NCBI RefSeq assembly: GCF_017893945.1
Contig: NZ_CP054257.1
Coordinates: 2,294,001-2,358,000, forward strand
Direction: 5' to 3'
From: Treponema parvum
GTDB lineage: Bacteria > Spirochaetota > Spirochaetia > Treponematales > Treponemataceae
DNA: 64,000 nt
The notes beneath the pieces are model-generated. The model searched no databases. It saw nothing but the letters and a program-made list of their open reading frames with translations, and had not been told where the DNA came from. Of this stretch, positions 54,509 to 63,594 are shown in pieces (the first letter of the stretch is position 1; each line of letters begins with the position of its first letter). Both the position numbers and the translations under genes were made by a program.

Positions 54509-55429
54509 ATGAATTTTTATGTTGTCATAGCGTTGGTTATTGTGGTGATGATTCTTATCATCACGAATATTCAAATCGTTCCGCAGGCGAGAGCCTTTGT
54601 GCTTGAGCGGCTCGGCACTTATATTACGACTTGGCAGACCGGGCTCCATGTAAAGGCGCCGTTTATAGACCGCGTCGCAAACAGGGTGTCTCTTAAAGAG
54701 CGTGTGCTCGATTTTCCGCCGCAGCCTGTCATTACAAAAGACAACGTTACGATGAAAATAGACACCGTCGTTTACATGCAGATTACAGATGCGAAGCTCT
54801 ACACCTACGGCGTTGAAAACCCCATGCTTGCGATCGAAAATTTAAGCGCGACCACGCTGCGCAATATCATCGGAGAATTGGACTTGGATGCGACGCTTAC
54901 GAGCCGCGACGTCATCAACACGAAGATGCGTTCTATACTCGATGAAGCGACCGATCCGTGGGGTATCAAAGTAAACCGCGTTGAGGTAAAAAACATCATG
55001 CCGCCTGAAGCGATCCGCGAAGCGATGGAAAAGCAGATGAGGGCGGAACGCGAACGCCGGGAAAAGATCTTGATCGCCGAGGGACAAAAACAATCCGAAA
55101 TTCTCGTTGCCGAAGGCCAAAAACAGGCGCGCATCCTTGAAGCCGAGGCGCAAAAGCAGGCTATGATTCTTCACGCGGAAGCTGAAAAAGAAGCGCAGAT
55201 ACGTAAGGCCGAAGGCGAAGCTCAGGCCATCCGCGAAGTGCAGCAGGCTACTGCCGCCGGTTTGCAGATGATAAAAGACGTTCACATAGACGAAGCCGTC
55301 GTCAAACTTCGCAGCCTTGAAACGCTTGAAAAAGCGGCGAACGGACAGGCTACAAAGATCATAGTTCCTGCGGATTTTCAAAATCTTGCGGGCGTGGTGT
55401 CGGCCGTGAGCGAAATAGGCAAAAAGTAA
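54509..55429 (+). CDS. qmcA: stomatin/QmcA-type SPFH protein
   Basis: The 306-residue membrane-anchored protein has one N-terminal helix and an SPFH domain (IVPQARAFVLERLGTYITTWQTG, then ERVLDFPPQPVITKDNV). A coiled coil follows in which the word AEGQKQ is repeated (about 195-245). SPFH proteins form large oligomers that scaffold membrane microdomains and protease complexes. Start ATG 54509 has GGAGGAG upstream; a longer frame would run through the terminator region. NfeD is its usual partner. Confidence 0.93.
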   Translation: MNFYVVIALVIVVMILIITNIQIVPQARAFVLERLGTYITTWQTGLHVKAPFIDRVANRVSLKERVLDFPPQPVITKDNVTMKIDTVVYMQITDAKLYTYGVENPMLAIENLSATTLRNIIGELDLDATLTSRDVINTKMRSILDEATDPWGIKVNRVEVKNIMPPEAIREAMEKQMRAERERREKILIAEGQKQSEILVAEGQKQARILEAEAQKQAMILHAEAEKEAQIRKAEGEAQAIREVQQATAAGLQMIKDVHIDEAVVKLRSLETLEKAANGQATKIIVPADFQNLAGVVSAVSEIGKK

Positions 55430-55438
55430 AAATGCAAT

Positions 55439-56626
55439 ATGTACGCGCCTAAGACGGAACCGCTGTCGATCAGAGCTTATCACCGTATATTATCGCCCGA
55501 ATCGCCTGATTTTATTGGCGATTACATACGGCTCCCGATCTTACAGCGGCTTTCAGGTGTAGGACTTTTATGCGGCACCGATTGGACGCCTCTTTACCGA
55601 AACAGATTTTATTATTCCCGGCTTGATCACAGTGTCGGCGTGGCTCTTATACTTTGGCATTTTACACACGACAAAATACAGACGCTGGCCGGTCTTTTGC
55701 ACGACGTTTCGACACCGGCTTTCAGCCATGTTGCGGATTTCAGAAACGGCGACGCGCTCACACAGGAATCGACTGAAAGCATAAATGCCGAAATGATAAA
55801 AAGCGATAAAGAACTATGCGTCCGCCTTCATGCCGACGGCATTCCGCCTGAAAGCGTAGCCAACTATCACATTTATCCTCTGGCGGACAATAAGCTGCCT
55901 CGCCTTTCTGCGGACAGACTGGAATACATGTTTCCTTCAGGCGCCGCTCTTGAAGGAAGCTGGAATCTTTTTGAAATTGCAAAAACGTACAACGATATCG
56001 TTCCCTGCGTAAATGAAGACGGAGAAGCCGAGCTTGGATTTAAGACAAAAAAAATTGCGGAAACATATTGCAAAAAATTCTGCCGCACGGGGCATCTTTT
56101 GCAGCTGAACGAAAACAAGCTCGCTCTGCAGCTCCTTGCTGAAATTATCGATAAGGCCATAGCGCTCGGCTTGCTTAAGGAAAGCGATTGCTACGAAAAA
56201 ACGGAACGCGAGATTATTTTGCGCATGGATTCATATCTTAATCCCGGCCTTGATTCCTATGCGGCAAAAAAAGCCGGACAGCCGCCTAAATGCAGAGCCG
56301 GTAAACTCTCGCACGACGCCTTCATTCGTGAGCCCGCCGATTTTTCGCACAAGCTTTCCCGAATGGAAGAATTTATTAAACTCTACCGCACGTTCCGAAA
56401 GATGACGCGCATCAAACATACTGAAAAAGAGCTTCCGAATCATTTTTGTGTGTCCCTTGACGTAAAAAAACGATATATAGACCCGCTTGTTTTATGCGGC
56501 GGATCGGGAACCGGCGGCACGTGCAATGCAAAACGCCTTAGCTGCATTTCAAAAAAAGCGGCAAAGCTCATAGAAAACTTTCTTTTATGGCGCGACACAA
56601 AATACGGGTGCGTCAAATATGTTTAA
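55439..56626 (+). CDS. HD-domain phosphohydrolase
   Basis: The 395-residue cytoplasmic protein carries an HD metal-binding motif in FYYSRLDHSVGVALILWHF and TLAGLLHDVSTPAFSHVADF (about 58-102), typical of dGTPase-like and other nucleotide phosphohydrolases. SADRLEYMFPSGAALEG follows near residue 155. The substrate is unknown. The C-terminal GGSGTGGTC stretch has no known role. It starts 9 bp after qmcA and is probably co-transcribed. Confidence 0.85.
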   Translation: MYAPKTEPLSIRAYHRILSPESPDFIGDYIRLPILQRLSGVGLLCGTDWTPLYRNRFYYSRLDHSVGVALILWHFTHDKIQTLAGLLHDVSTPAFSHVADFRNGDALTQESTESINAEMIKSDKELCVRLHADGIPPESVANYHIYPLADNKLPRLSADRLEYMFPSGAALEGSWNLFEIAKTYNDIVPCVNEDGEAELGFKTKKIAETYCKKFCRTGHLLQLNENKLALQLLAEIIDKAIALGLLKESDCYEKTEREIILRMDSYLNPGLDSYAAKKAGQPPKCRAGKLSHDAFIREPADFSHKLSRMEEFIKLYRTFRKMTRIKHTEKELPNHFCVSLDVKKRYIDPLVLCGGSGTGGTCNAKRLSCISKKAAKLIENFLLWRDTKYGCVKYV

Positions 56627-56629
56627 CCG

Positions 56630-56649
56630 CGAGTTTTCAAAAAAACTCG
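56630..56649 (+). terminator. CGAGTTTT hairpin after the HD gene
   Basis: CGAGTTTT-CAAA-AAAACTCG, an 8-bp stem 4 bp past the stop codon. The same hairpin word appears in the modular repeats. No T-run follows, so termination is uncertain. Confidence 0.4.
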
Positions 56650-56704
56650 CATATAGCGTGCGCGCATGCGCATAATTTCGGCCGCTGAATTTTAAGGAGG
56701 CGAT

Positions 56705-57547
56705 ATGGAAAATTATTTGACGATCGGGCAAATGGCAAAGCTTAATCGCATTTCCGAACAGACGCTGCGCCTTTATGAAAAAAAAGGACTTTTAGTTCCT
56801 GCGGCAAGGGACGAATTGTCCGGCTACCGCTTTTACGATATACGCCAAAGCGCCGTTTTGGACATGATCCGCTATATGAAGGCGCTCGGAATGAATCTTA
56901 AAGAGATCAAGATGCAGCTCAACGAAAAAGATATGTACTGTATGCATGAGATCCTGTTGCAGCGGCAAAATCAGATAGACAGAGCTATAGCGGATTTGAA
57001 ATGCCAGCGGCGCGCAGTGCAGCGCACGCTTGAAAGTTTTGAGCGTTACAGTTATGCGCCGCCCGACGGAACGATCATTCTTGAGTATATCGGAAAGCGT
57101 TTTCTGTACATCGTCGACTCGGGAATAAACGTATACGACCACGATTTGGGCACTTACGAAAAGATGCTGCGGGATTTGAAAAACGAATTGGAAACGCACT
57201 GTCTTCCGCAGACATATTTTTACAATGCCGGAACTGTTTTACGAAAAGAAAATTTATTGAAAAAAAATTTTTATTCGTCGGAAGTGTTTGTCTTTGTCGA
57301 CCGGCAATTCGTTCCCGAAGAATTTATCACTGTGTTAAATCCCGGCATGTATCTATGCATCTATTGCGACAATTTTTATAAAGAAAAGGACTATATAAAC
57401 CGCCTTCTTGAAGAAATACACAAACGGCGTTACGTCATTTCAGGGGACTATCTTTGTGAAGAGATTTCCGACATCGCTATGGCATGGAAAAACGAGCGGG
57501 ACTTGTTTTTACGCCTGCAAATTCCTATTGCGTTCGAGGCCGGATAA
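56705..57547 (+). CDS. MerR-family regulator with effector domain (BmrR-like)
   Basis: The 280-residue protein has the MerR winged helix (YLTIGQMAKLNRISEQTLRLYEKKGLL, about 4-30), a coiled coil (about 75-118) and a C-terminal GyrI/BmrR-like effector domain (about 125-275), the layout of multidrug-sensing activators. AAGGAGG precedes ATG 56705. No transporter gene is adjacent, so its target is unknown. Confidence 0.87.
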   Translation: MENYLTIGQMAKLNRISEQTLRLYEKKGLLVPAARDELSGYRFYDIRQSAVLDMIRYMKALGMNLKEIKMQLNEKDMYCMHEILLQRQNQIDRAIADLKCQRRAVQRTLESFERYSYAPPDGTIILEYIGKRFLYIVDSGINVYDHDLGTYEKMLRDLKNELETHCLPQTYFYNAGTVLRKENLLKKNFYSSEVFVFVDRQFVPEEFITVLNPGMYLCIYCDNFYKEKDYINRLLEEIHKRRYVISGDYLCEEISDIAMAWKNERDLFLRLQIPIAFEAG

Positions 57548-57693
57548 AAAAGCTATGCCGGCACGGCCTTAACCGCCGCCTGCAGGGCAGCCGGTTCATT
57601 CCGACGTACCCGACGGAACAGTTGTCGCGGAAATCCCGCGGCAATTTTACACCTGTAAGCCCGCGCAAATGCTGCCCACCACCATTCGTCAGG

Positions 57694-57765
57694 CGGCCGC
57701 AGCGCCTTGCAACGAGCACAAAGCATGCGGGTGCAACGTTCACGTACAAACGGCAGAACGCCGCA
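57694..57765 (+). repeat. 72-bp direct repeat, left copy
   Basis: It begins CGGCCGCAGCGCCTTGCAAC and ends AACGGCAGAACGCCGCA. The right copy at 58519-58591 differs by one substitution and one inserted base. On the minus strand it folds into nested arms: TTGCA / TGCAA around GCAC / GTGC. The two copies bracket the toxin-antitoxin genes. Confidence 0.9.
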
Positions 57766-57787
57766 TGACAGGAAGTTCGTCTGATAC

Positions 57788-57836
57788 TTGATTTTTTTTA
57801 TATTTGAACTTATGCTTTAACAGTGGGATTTCCCAC
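57788..57836 (+). promoter_or_regulatory. toxin-antitoxin promoter and operator
   Basis: TTGATT (57788-57793) and TATGCT (57811-57816) are 17 bp apart. GTGGGA-TT-TCCCAC at 57823-57836 is a palindrome at the predicted transcription start, fit for autorepression by the antitoxin. AAGGAGGG follows before the start codon. Confidence 0.6.
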
Positions 57837-57851
57837 CGACAAGGAGGGATT

Positions 57852-58109
57852 ATGCCGGCAACGACCGTAAGATCCTATGACACAAAGATAGACTCAAAAA
57901 AAAGAATAACATTGCGAAACGTATTATACGAATACTTCCATGTAGAAGAATATGACGACGGAAGAATTTTGCTTGAACCTCGTGAACTTACAAAGCCCTT
58001 TCAAGTTTCAGAAAATACTCTGAAAATGATGGATTCAAGCATGAAAAATTTCAATAAAGGGCTCGTTTCAGAACCTGTTGATTTTTCTTCATACGAGACT
58101 ATTGAGTAA
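57852..58109 (+). CDS. antitoxin, AbrB/SpoVT-like swapped-hairpin type
   Basis: The 85-residue protein has an N-terminal beta-hairpin DNA-binding part (TKIDSKKRITLRNVLYEYF, then DGRILLEPREL) and a C-terminal helix plus extended tail (MKNFNKGLVSEPVDFSSY) like the toxin-masking tails of type II antitoxins. Start ATG 57852 has AAGGAGG upstream. Its stop shares a base with the toxin start, so the two are coupled. Confidence 0.78.
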   Translation: MPATTVRSYDTKIDSKKRITLRNVLYEYFHVEEYDDGRILLEPRELTKPFQVSENTLKMMDSSMKNFNKGLVSEPVDFSSYETIE

Positions 58110-58486
58110 TGTTCAATATCAGAATGGGAATTCCCGAAATGAAAGAATTTTGGGACGATTTGGAAAAGAAAGTCAAAGCTGGTATTGCTAAAAAAAATGA
58201 AGTTGTTTTGTTCGAAAAATTGGTCAGCTGCTTTAAGAAACTTTCATCCGACCCGAAATATCCCGGACTTTGCACACATGATATTGAAGCACTGACGAAA
58301 CGATATGAAAAAAGAGTTTGGCAGTCATATTTGGAAAACGCTAAACCTGCCGCCGGTAGAATTTTCTGGGTGTATGGTCCAAATAAATCCGATATTACGA
58401 TAATCGGACTCGAGCCGCATCCGAACGATAAAAAAGATGCTTATCGGAAAATAACGCTTTCGGGCATGGACAATAGGGATAAGTAG
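58109..58486 (+). CDS. RelE/ParE-like toxin
   Basis: The 125-residue basic protein resembles RelE-fold toxins. It ends with the beta-rich part (KRVWQSYLENAKPAAGRIFWVYGPN, then DITIIGLEPHPNDKKDAY) that matches the RelE core order. The N-terminal helices (MKEFWDDLEKKVKAGIA) are longer than in E. coli RelE. mRNA cleavage at the ribosome is the family activity; here it is inferred from fold-like features and from the coupled antitoxin. Confidence 0.72.
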   Translation: MFNIRMGIPEMKEFWDDLEKKVKAGIAKKNEVVLFEKLVSCFKKLSSDPKYPGLCTHDIEALTKRYEKRVWQSYLENAKPAAGRIFWVYGPNKSDITIIGLEPHPNDKKDAYRKITLSGMDNRDK

Positions 58487-58518
58487 CGCGCCCAAGAGTT
58501 TTTACGCTGAAGCCATGC

Positions 58519-58591
58519 CGGCCGCAGCGCCTTGCAACGAGCACAAAGCGTGCGGAGTGCAACGTTCACGTACAAACGGCAGAACGCCGCA
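58519..58591 (+). repeat. 72-bp direct repeat, right copy
   Basis: Near-identical to 57694-57765 and in the same orientation. Together the copies mark a unit of about 825 bp (one repeat plus the toxin-antitoxin genes). Confidence 0.9.
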
Positions 58592-58632
58592 CGCGCGCTG
58601 CAAAAATGTACGCGCATAAAAAAATAAAAAAC

Positions 58633-58662
58633 TTGCATTCTGATATATTAGTATGTTATTAT
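58633..58662 (+). promoter_or_regulatory. promoter of the GntR/mannitol-dehydrogenase operon
   Basis: TTGCAT (58633-58638) and TATTAT (58657-58662) are 18 bp apart, 21 bp before the start codon of the GntR gene. Confidence 0.55.
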
Positions 58663-58682
58663 AGTCTGTAAGAGAAACGCTT

Positions 58683-59351
58683 ATGCAAATGAAACGACTT
58701 ACCGCCTCGGATCAGATATATGAGATATTGCGCTCGCAGATCCTTTTTTTGGAATTGAAACCCGGCGAAGATCTGAATATGCAAAAACTCCTTACACAGA
58801 CGGGCATGAGCCGTTCTCCTCTACGAGATGCGCTTTTAAGACTGCAAAAAGATAATCTCGTCGAAATTTTCCCGCAAAGGGGATCCCGCATATCAAAAAT
58901 TAACCTTAAGCAGGTGGAAGTCGAACGTTTTATGCGCTTAACGATGGAACTTGCCGTAGTCCCGTCGTTTGCGGAAATTTGCGCGAAGGAACATCTGTTT
59001 AAAATGCGCACGGCGATCGAATCCCAAAAAATCGCGCTGGAAAACAAAGATTACGCAGGATTTTTAAATAACGACGATTCGTTTCACAAAATAATATTTA
59101 TTGAAACGGGAATGGAGCGCTTGTGGAATATTTCCCAAAACCAATCGGGCAATTACAGGCGCATACGCTTTTTATCGGGCAACATTCCCGGAGTTTTAAA
59201 TAAAATTTTAGACGAGCACGAAATGATAATGGAAGCTTTTTCAAAAAAAGACGGCAAAAAAGCATTGGAGCTTGAAAAAGCGCATCTTACCAAACTGCTC
59301 ACGGAATTGGATATTATGATCGAAAAATATCCCGACTATTTTGAAGCCTGA
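58683..59351 (+). CDS. GntR-family regulator with FCD domain
   Basis: The 222-residue protein has a winged helix (SDQIYEILRSQILFLELKPGE, then RSPLRDALLRLQKDNLVEIFPQRGS, about 9-75) and an all-helical FCD effector domain (about 85-215), with metal-type histidines at FHKII and DEHEMI. FCD regulators often control hexuronate and gluconate genes. The next gene is a mannitol/fructuronate dehydrogenase, so it probably responds to a sugar acid. Ribosome binding site weak. Confidence 0.9.
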   Translation: MQMKRLTASDQIYEILRSQILFLELKPGEDLNMQKLLTQTGMSRSPLRDALLRLQKDNLVEIFPQRGSRISKINLKQVEVERFMRLTMELAVVPSFAEICAKEHLFKMRTAIESQKIALENKDYAGFLNNDDSFHKIIFIETGMERLWNISQNQSGNYRRIRFLSGNIPGVLNKILDEHEMIMEAFSKKDGKKALELEKAHLTKLLTELDIMIEKYPDYFEA

Positions 59352-59401
59352 TTACACTAATTTTAATCTAATTTAAATTTTGTTTAAGGAGGAGGAATTT
59401 A

Positions 59402-61009
59402 ATGACTTTATCGAAAGAAAGCATCAAAGATCGAAGCTCATGGGAAGCAAAAAAATATTTTGTGCCCGCCTTTGATCACGAAAAAATGGTTTCTGCAACA
59501 AAAAAGGCGCCCGTATGGGTACATTTCGGAGCGGGGAATATTTTCCGCGGATTTTCCGCCGTTTTAATGCAAACTTTGCTTGACAAGGGCGAAACGGAAA
59601 AAGGAATTATCGTAGGCGAAGGCTTCGACTACGACATCATAGACAAAATCTACACGCCCTACGACAATATTTCGCTGTTGGTAACGCTCAACGCAGACGG
59701 CAGCATAAGCAAAAAGATTGTAGCGTCAATAGCCGAAGCATGGAAATGCGATTCTTCATTTAAAAAAGAATGGGATTCGTTCAAAGAAGTTTTTGCAAAT
59801 ACGTCTTTGCAAATGGTAACATTTACAATTACGGAAAAAGGCTATGCGCTGGGTCAAGGAAATAATTTTTTTCCGTTTGTGACTGCAGACTTTGAAGCGG
59901 GACCCGAAGGTAAGCTTAACAGCATGATGAGCAAGATAACCGCACTTGTCTATCATCGCTTTAAAACATGCAAAACGCCCGTCGCCTTAGTCAGCACGGA
60001 CAACTGTTCGCACAACGGCGAAAAACTGCAAAATGCGGTTCTAACCGTCGCAAAAAAATGGGTTGAAAAGAAATTTTGCGAAAAAGAATTTATTTCTTAT
60101 CTTGAAAAAAACGTTTCTTTTCCCTGGTCGATGATCGATAAGATAACTCCTCGTCCGGACGCTTCCGTAAAAGCTATGCTTGAAAAAGACGGGTTTGACG
60201 ATACGGAAGTCGTAGTTACAGGGAAAAACACTTATATCGCGCCCTTTGTAAATGCCGAAAAACCCGAATATCTTGTCATCGAAGACAATTTTCCGAACGG
60301 ACGGCCGCCGCTTGAAAAAGCCGGCGTATATTTTACCGACAGAGATACCGTAAACAAAGTTGAAAAAATGAAGGTCTGCACCTGTTTAAATCCTCTGCAC
60401 ACCTGCCTTGCAGTTTACGGATGCCTTTTGGGCTATACCCTCATCGCCGACGAAATGAAAGATCCCGTGCTCAACAAGATGGTCAACATCATAGGCTATA
60501 AAGAAGGAATGCCTGTAGTCGTGAATCCCAAAATTCTCGATCCTAAGAAGTTTATAAAAGAAGTTCTCGAAGAGCGCATTCCAAATCCGTTTATGCCCGA
60601 CACGCCCCAGCGCATCGCGACGGATACGAGCCAAAAACTGTCCATACGCTTCGGAGAAACCATAAAGGCGTATCTTGCGGATAAAAAACTTAACGTAAAG
60701 GACTTAAAACTTATTCCGCTTGTTTTTGCAGGCTGGCTGCGCTACCTTCTTGCCGTGGACGACGAAGGAAAGCCTTTTACCCCTTCCAGCGATCCGCGCC
60801 TTGAATCCTCGCAAAAATACCTTGAAGGTATAAAACTTTCAAGCAAAGGTCCGTTTGACAAAGCTCTCAAGCCCTTGCTGAGCGACGAAACCTTGTTCGG
60901 CGTAGACCTTTACAAGGCCGGTTTGGCTGACACCGTAACCGGATATTTTGCGGAACTTGTGGCAGGTCCGGGAGCTGTCAGAAAAACCCTTGAAAAATAT
61001 GTAAAATAA
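59402..61009 (+). CDS. mannitol dehydrogenase family (fructuronate reductase-like)
   Basis: The 535-residue NAD(P)-dependent enzyme has a Rossmann domain opening with VWVHFGAGNIFRGFSAV and a helical C-terminal domain with CTCLNPLHTCLAVYGCLLG and the catalytic Lys region KFIKEVLEERIPNPF. It reduces D-fructuronate (UxuB) or a related sugar acid, or oxidises mannitol; the WVHFGAGNIFRGF form points to the uronate group. AAGGAGGAGG precedes ATG 59402, 50 bp after the GntR gene. Confidence 0.85.
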   Translation: MTLSKESIKDRSSWEAKKYFVPAFDHEKMVSATKKAPVWVHFGAGNIFRGFSAVLMQTLLDKGETEKGIIVGEGFDYDIIDKIYTPYDNISLLVTLNADGSISKKIVASIAEAWKCDSSFKKEWDSFKEVFANTSLQMVTFTITEKGYALGQGNNFFPFVTADFEAGPEGKLNSMMSKITALVYHRFKTCKTPVALVSTDNCSHNGEKLQNAVLTVAKKWVEKKFCEKEFISYLEKNVSFPWSMIDKITPRPDASVKAMLEKDGFDDTEVVVTGKNTYIAPFVNAEKPEYLVIEDNFPNGRPPLEKAGVYFTDRDTVNKVEKMKVCTCLNPLHTCLAVYGCLLGYTLIADEMKDPVLNKMVNIIGYKEGMPVVVNPKILDPKKFIKEVLEERIPNPFMPDTPQRIATDTSQKLSIRFGETIKAYLADKKLNVKDLKLIPLVFAGWLRYLLAVDDEGKPFTPSSDPRLESSQKYLEGIKLSSKGPFDKALKPLLSDETLFGVDLYKAGLADTVTGYFAELVAGPGAVRKTLEKYVK

Positions 61010-61163
61010 GTTTCCCGCCTGAATTTAGCCTTGTTGAATTTAAGGCTGAATTTAGGCCGGATCGCAAAAACTGCACATGTGCCGTCTGCCGCAGCGGGTT
61101 TGCCCCGCAGTACCGGGCGGTGCTGCGGCAATGCGTCGAGAGAAATCAAAAAATCAAAGCAAA

Positions 61164-61871
61164 ATGGAAAGCGCACTTTATCTTATTCCCGTAACGCTGG
61201 GACAAACGCCTTACGAAAAAGTTTTTCCCCCTTATAATCACGACATAATAACAGGCATAAAGCATTTTATAGTCGAAAACGTACGCTCCGCCTGCAAATT
61301 TCTTTCAAGGGTGGACAAGTGCGTCCGCACAGAAAACCTTGTCTTTTATGAGCTCAGCGAACACACCCGTAAAAATTCGATTCAAGACTATCTTGATCCT
61401 CTTGTAAACGGGCAGCCGATGGGGCTCATAAGCGAAGCAGGCTGTCCCGGCGTTGCGGATCCGGGTGCGGATATTATAGAAATAGCTCATAAAAAAAACT
61501 TAAAAGTCGTTCCGCTTGTAGGGCCGTCGTCAATTCTTATGGCGCTCATGGCAAGCGGTTTTAGCGGGCAAAATTTTGCATTTAACGGATATTTGCCCGT
61601 TAAGGCTCCCGAGCGGGAAGCGAAGCTTAGGCAGCTTGAACACCGCGCATACAAGGAAGGGCAAACTCAGATATTTATTGAAACCCCGTACCGCAACAGA
61701 CAAATGATGCAGTCGATCCTTAGCGTGTGCTCCCCTTCTACAAAGGTTTGTGTCGCAGCGGGAATTACCTGCCCTGAAGAATATGTAAAAACAAAAACCG
61801 CAGCCGAATGGAAAAAAACAAAACTGCCTGAAATAGACAGAGTGCCGGCCGTCTTTCTCTTATACAAATGA
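61164..61871 (+). CDS. tetrapyrrole-methylase-fold methyltransferase, RsmI-like
   Basis: The 235-residue SAM-dependent enzyme is related to RsmI (2'-O methylation of 16S rRNA C1402). It keeps ISEAGCPGVADPGADI (about 90-105) and VPLVGPSSILMALMASGF (about 118-136). The RsmI start with GNLEDIT is replaced by LGQTPYEKVFPP and IIVENVRSACKFL-like sequence, as in a divergent subgroup. The true substrate is therefore uncertain. ATG 61164 (MESALYLIPV) fits the family; no strong ribosome binding site. Confidence 0.8.
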   Translation: MESALYLIPVTLGQTPYEKVFPPYNHDIITGIKHFIVENVRSACKFLSRVDKCVRTENLVFYELSEHTRKNSIQDYLDPLVNGQPMGLISEAGCPGVADPGADIIEIAHKKNLKVVPLVGPSSILMALMASGFSGQNFAFNGYLPVKAPEREAKLRQLEHRAYKEGQTQIFIETPYRNRQMMQSILSVCSPSTKVCVAAGITCPEEYVKTKTAAEWKKTKLPEIDRVPAVFLLYK

Positions 61872-61953
61872 CTTTCAGATCACTGTAAACCGTTCGATCT
61901 ATAATAATGGCGCAGCCGCACGGGACGTGCGGCTTACCGTTAGATTGTCGGCA

Positions 61954-63594
61954 TTAAGGATTAAAACTGCTTCCATTCATAACAGTAGTTGAAAAACCTA
62001 TTCCGGAAAACGAGTAAACACTTTCAAAGCTTTCGCTTTCAAGATCCACTATGACTACGCGGTCTTTTTGCACCATGGTGCCCTTACCGAAACCTTTTTT
62101 ATTTTCATAAATTGAGCCGTCGTCCGCTATCCATATCTTTTTTGATTTTAAAGCGAGTATTTTCTGCGGTCCGAAAAAACCCCTGTTTTCATCGCTGGGC
62201 CACTGACCGTAGAAGTTTTGGAAATGGTCAAAGACAAGGGGAGGAGTCAATTCATATGTCCAGCCCAAGGTGTCTTTTTTACCGAAACTTTCGGCGGGGG
62301 GTAACGTGCCGTTCATGAGATCCAATTTAACCTTTAACAGTGCGCCTGAGGACACATAGTTACTGTTAGGACTAGGTTCATACCCAATACGGGATTCGTA
62401 GGTATAAGAAAACAGAATATACATTTCGTTTTCGTGTATGCGCACGTCTGTAACCCTAGGTGATCCCTTGAGATTAAGAGGTTTTTGGATAAAAGAGTGT
62501 GGGTTGCTCGGATCATCCTGTATCGAAATTTCTGAGACAACCTCAAGCCCGTAGCCGCCGGCTCCGAGCTGGATTGGTGACGACTGCGACTCAAGTTGGA
62601 TCTTCAACCCATTGTTTTCTCGAGTAATTTTATATGTTGTGATTTTAAAAAACGTAGGTTGAGGTTGTGGAGGGACTGAAGGATCATATTGTACCGTATA
62701 CAAAAACCTTGAACCGTCATCTCCTGCGTTTGAAACCGCAATAAATCCGTTGGCGGGGAATGTGAAACCCGCAACCGGAGTGCTCGATGTAATTTCTTTT
62801 GCTACCAATCTTCCGTGATCATTTGGATCAGAAGGATCACAAAAATACAGGCCGCCGTCGACCATAAATAAAATATTGTCTTCGGAACAGTAAATATAAC
62901 TTACAGATCCTGAAGGTAAGCCGTTTATTTTTTCTGCCAATCTAACGTGATTGTACCCTGACGCGGCGGGGAAAAAGTAGCCATTTGTGTATAAATTTCT
63001 TGCCGCATCAAATTCCATGTTAAGGTATTTAGGAAGATCAGTTGCCTCAATATCCGTTTTTTGAAATTTCGGTAAACCTAGCGACCTTACCGCAGTATCT
63101 GCTACGTACAGTTCGATATCACATTTTTCATGGGTACCGCTCCTATATTTCCTATAATCCCACAGAACAATCGGCGGGGTGGTATACATGGGAAAGGCTG
63201 CGTTTGTGGTTTTTCCCGCTGAAACTCGGACTGTAATGCTGCCGTACGCAAGGCGGGCTCTGCCGTCGTATGCGGATCCCCTTATTGTATAGGTTCCTTC
63301 TTCTATATCTGAAAAAGTAACCGAAGATCCGGCGGCTGCGGTTTGCTCCGCTATCACGACGCCGTCTTTGCTTAAAGTTACGGTATAGGTTTTAATATCA
63401 TCCGTGTTTACCGCAAGCCTTGAAGCTCCTGCGGCGCTCCTTCCCGTCTGCGGCGAAGCTTCCGGCAAAACAACCCTTAAAGACCCGTTCCCCGAGCTGT
63501 TTTCAATTCCCAAAGCCTGAAACAAATTGCTGCACGATGTAAAAAGCAAAAAAACGGCCGTCACAAAAACCGTAATAAGAATAGGCTTTTTCAT
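61954..63594 (-). CDS. large surface lipoprotein with Ig-like N-terminal domain
   Basis: The 546-residue protein begins MKKPILITVFVTAVFLLFTSC, a spirochete lipobox, so Cys 21 should be lipidated. Residues about 40-130 form a carboxypeptidase-regulatory or Ig-like beta domain (TVTLSKDGVVIAEQTAAAGSS, then IEEGTYTIRGSAYDG). The remaining 400 residues alternate YxxSEDNILFMVDGGLYF-like beta-propeller stretches. No enzyme motif is seen. Start ATG 63594 has GGAGG upstream; the leader resembles that of the chemoreceptor at 51549. Confidence 0.78.
   Translation of the reverse strand: MKKPILITVFVTAVFLLFTSCSNLFQALGIENSSGNGSLRVVLPEASPQTGRSAAGASRLAVNTDDIKTYTVTLSKDGVVIAEQTAAAGSSVTFSDIEEGTYTIRGSAYDGRARLAYGSITVRVSAGKTTNAAFPMYTTPPIVLWDYRKYRSGTHEKCDIELYVADTAVRSLGLPKFQKTDIEATDLPKYLNMEFDAARNLYTNGYFFPAASGYNHVRLAEKINGLPSGSVSYIYCSEDNILFMVDGGLYFCDPSDPNDHGRLVAKEITSSTPVAGFTFPANGFIAVSNAGDDGSRFLYTVQYDPSVPPQPQPTFFKITTYKITRENNGLKIQLESQSSPIQLGAGGYGLEVVSEISIQDDPSNPHSFIQKPLNLKGSPRVTDVRIHENEMYILFSYTYESRIGYEPSPNSNYVSSGALLKVKLDLMNGTLPPAESFGKKDTLGWTYELTPPLVFDHFQNFYGQWPSDENRGFFGPQKILALKSKKIWIADDGSIYENKKGFGKGTMVQKDRVVIVDLESESFESVYSFSGIGFSTTVMNGSSFNP

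Noticed and set aside
57694-58591. Insertion sequence ends
   Set aside because: The 72-bp repeats are direct, not inverted, and no transposase lies between them.
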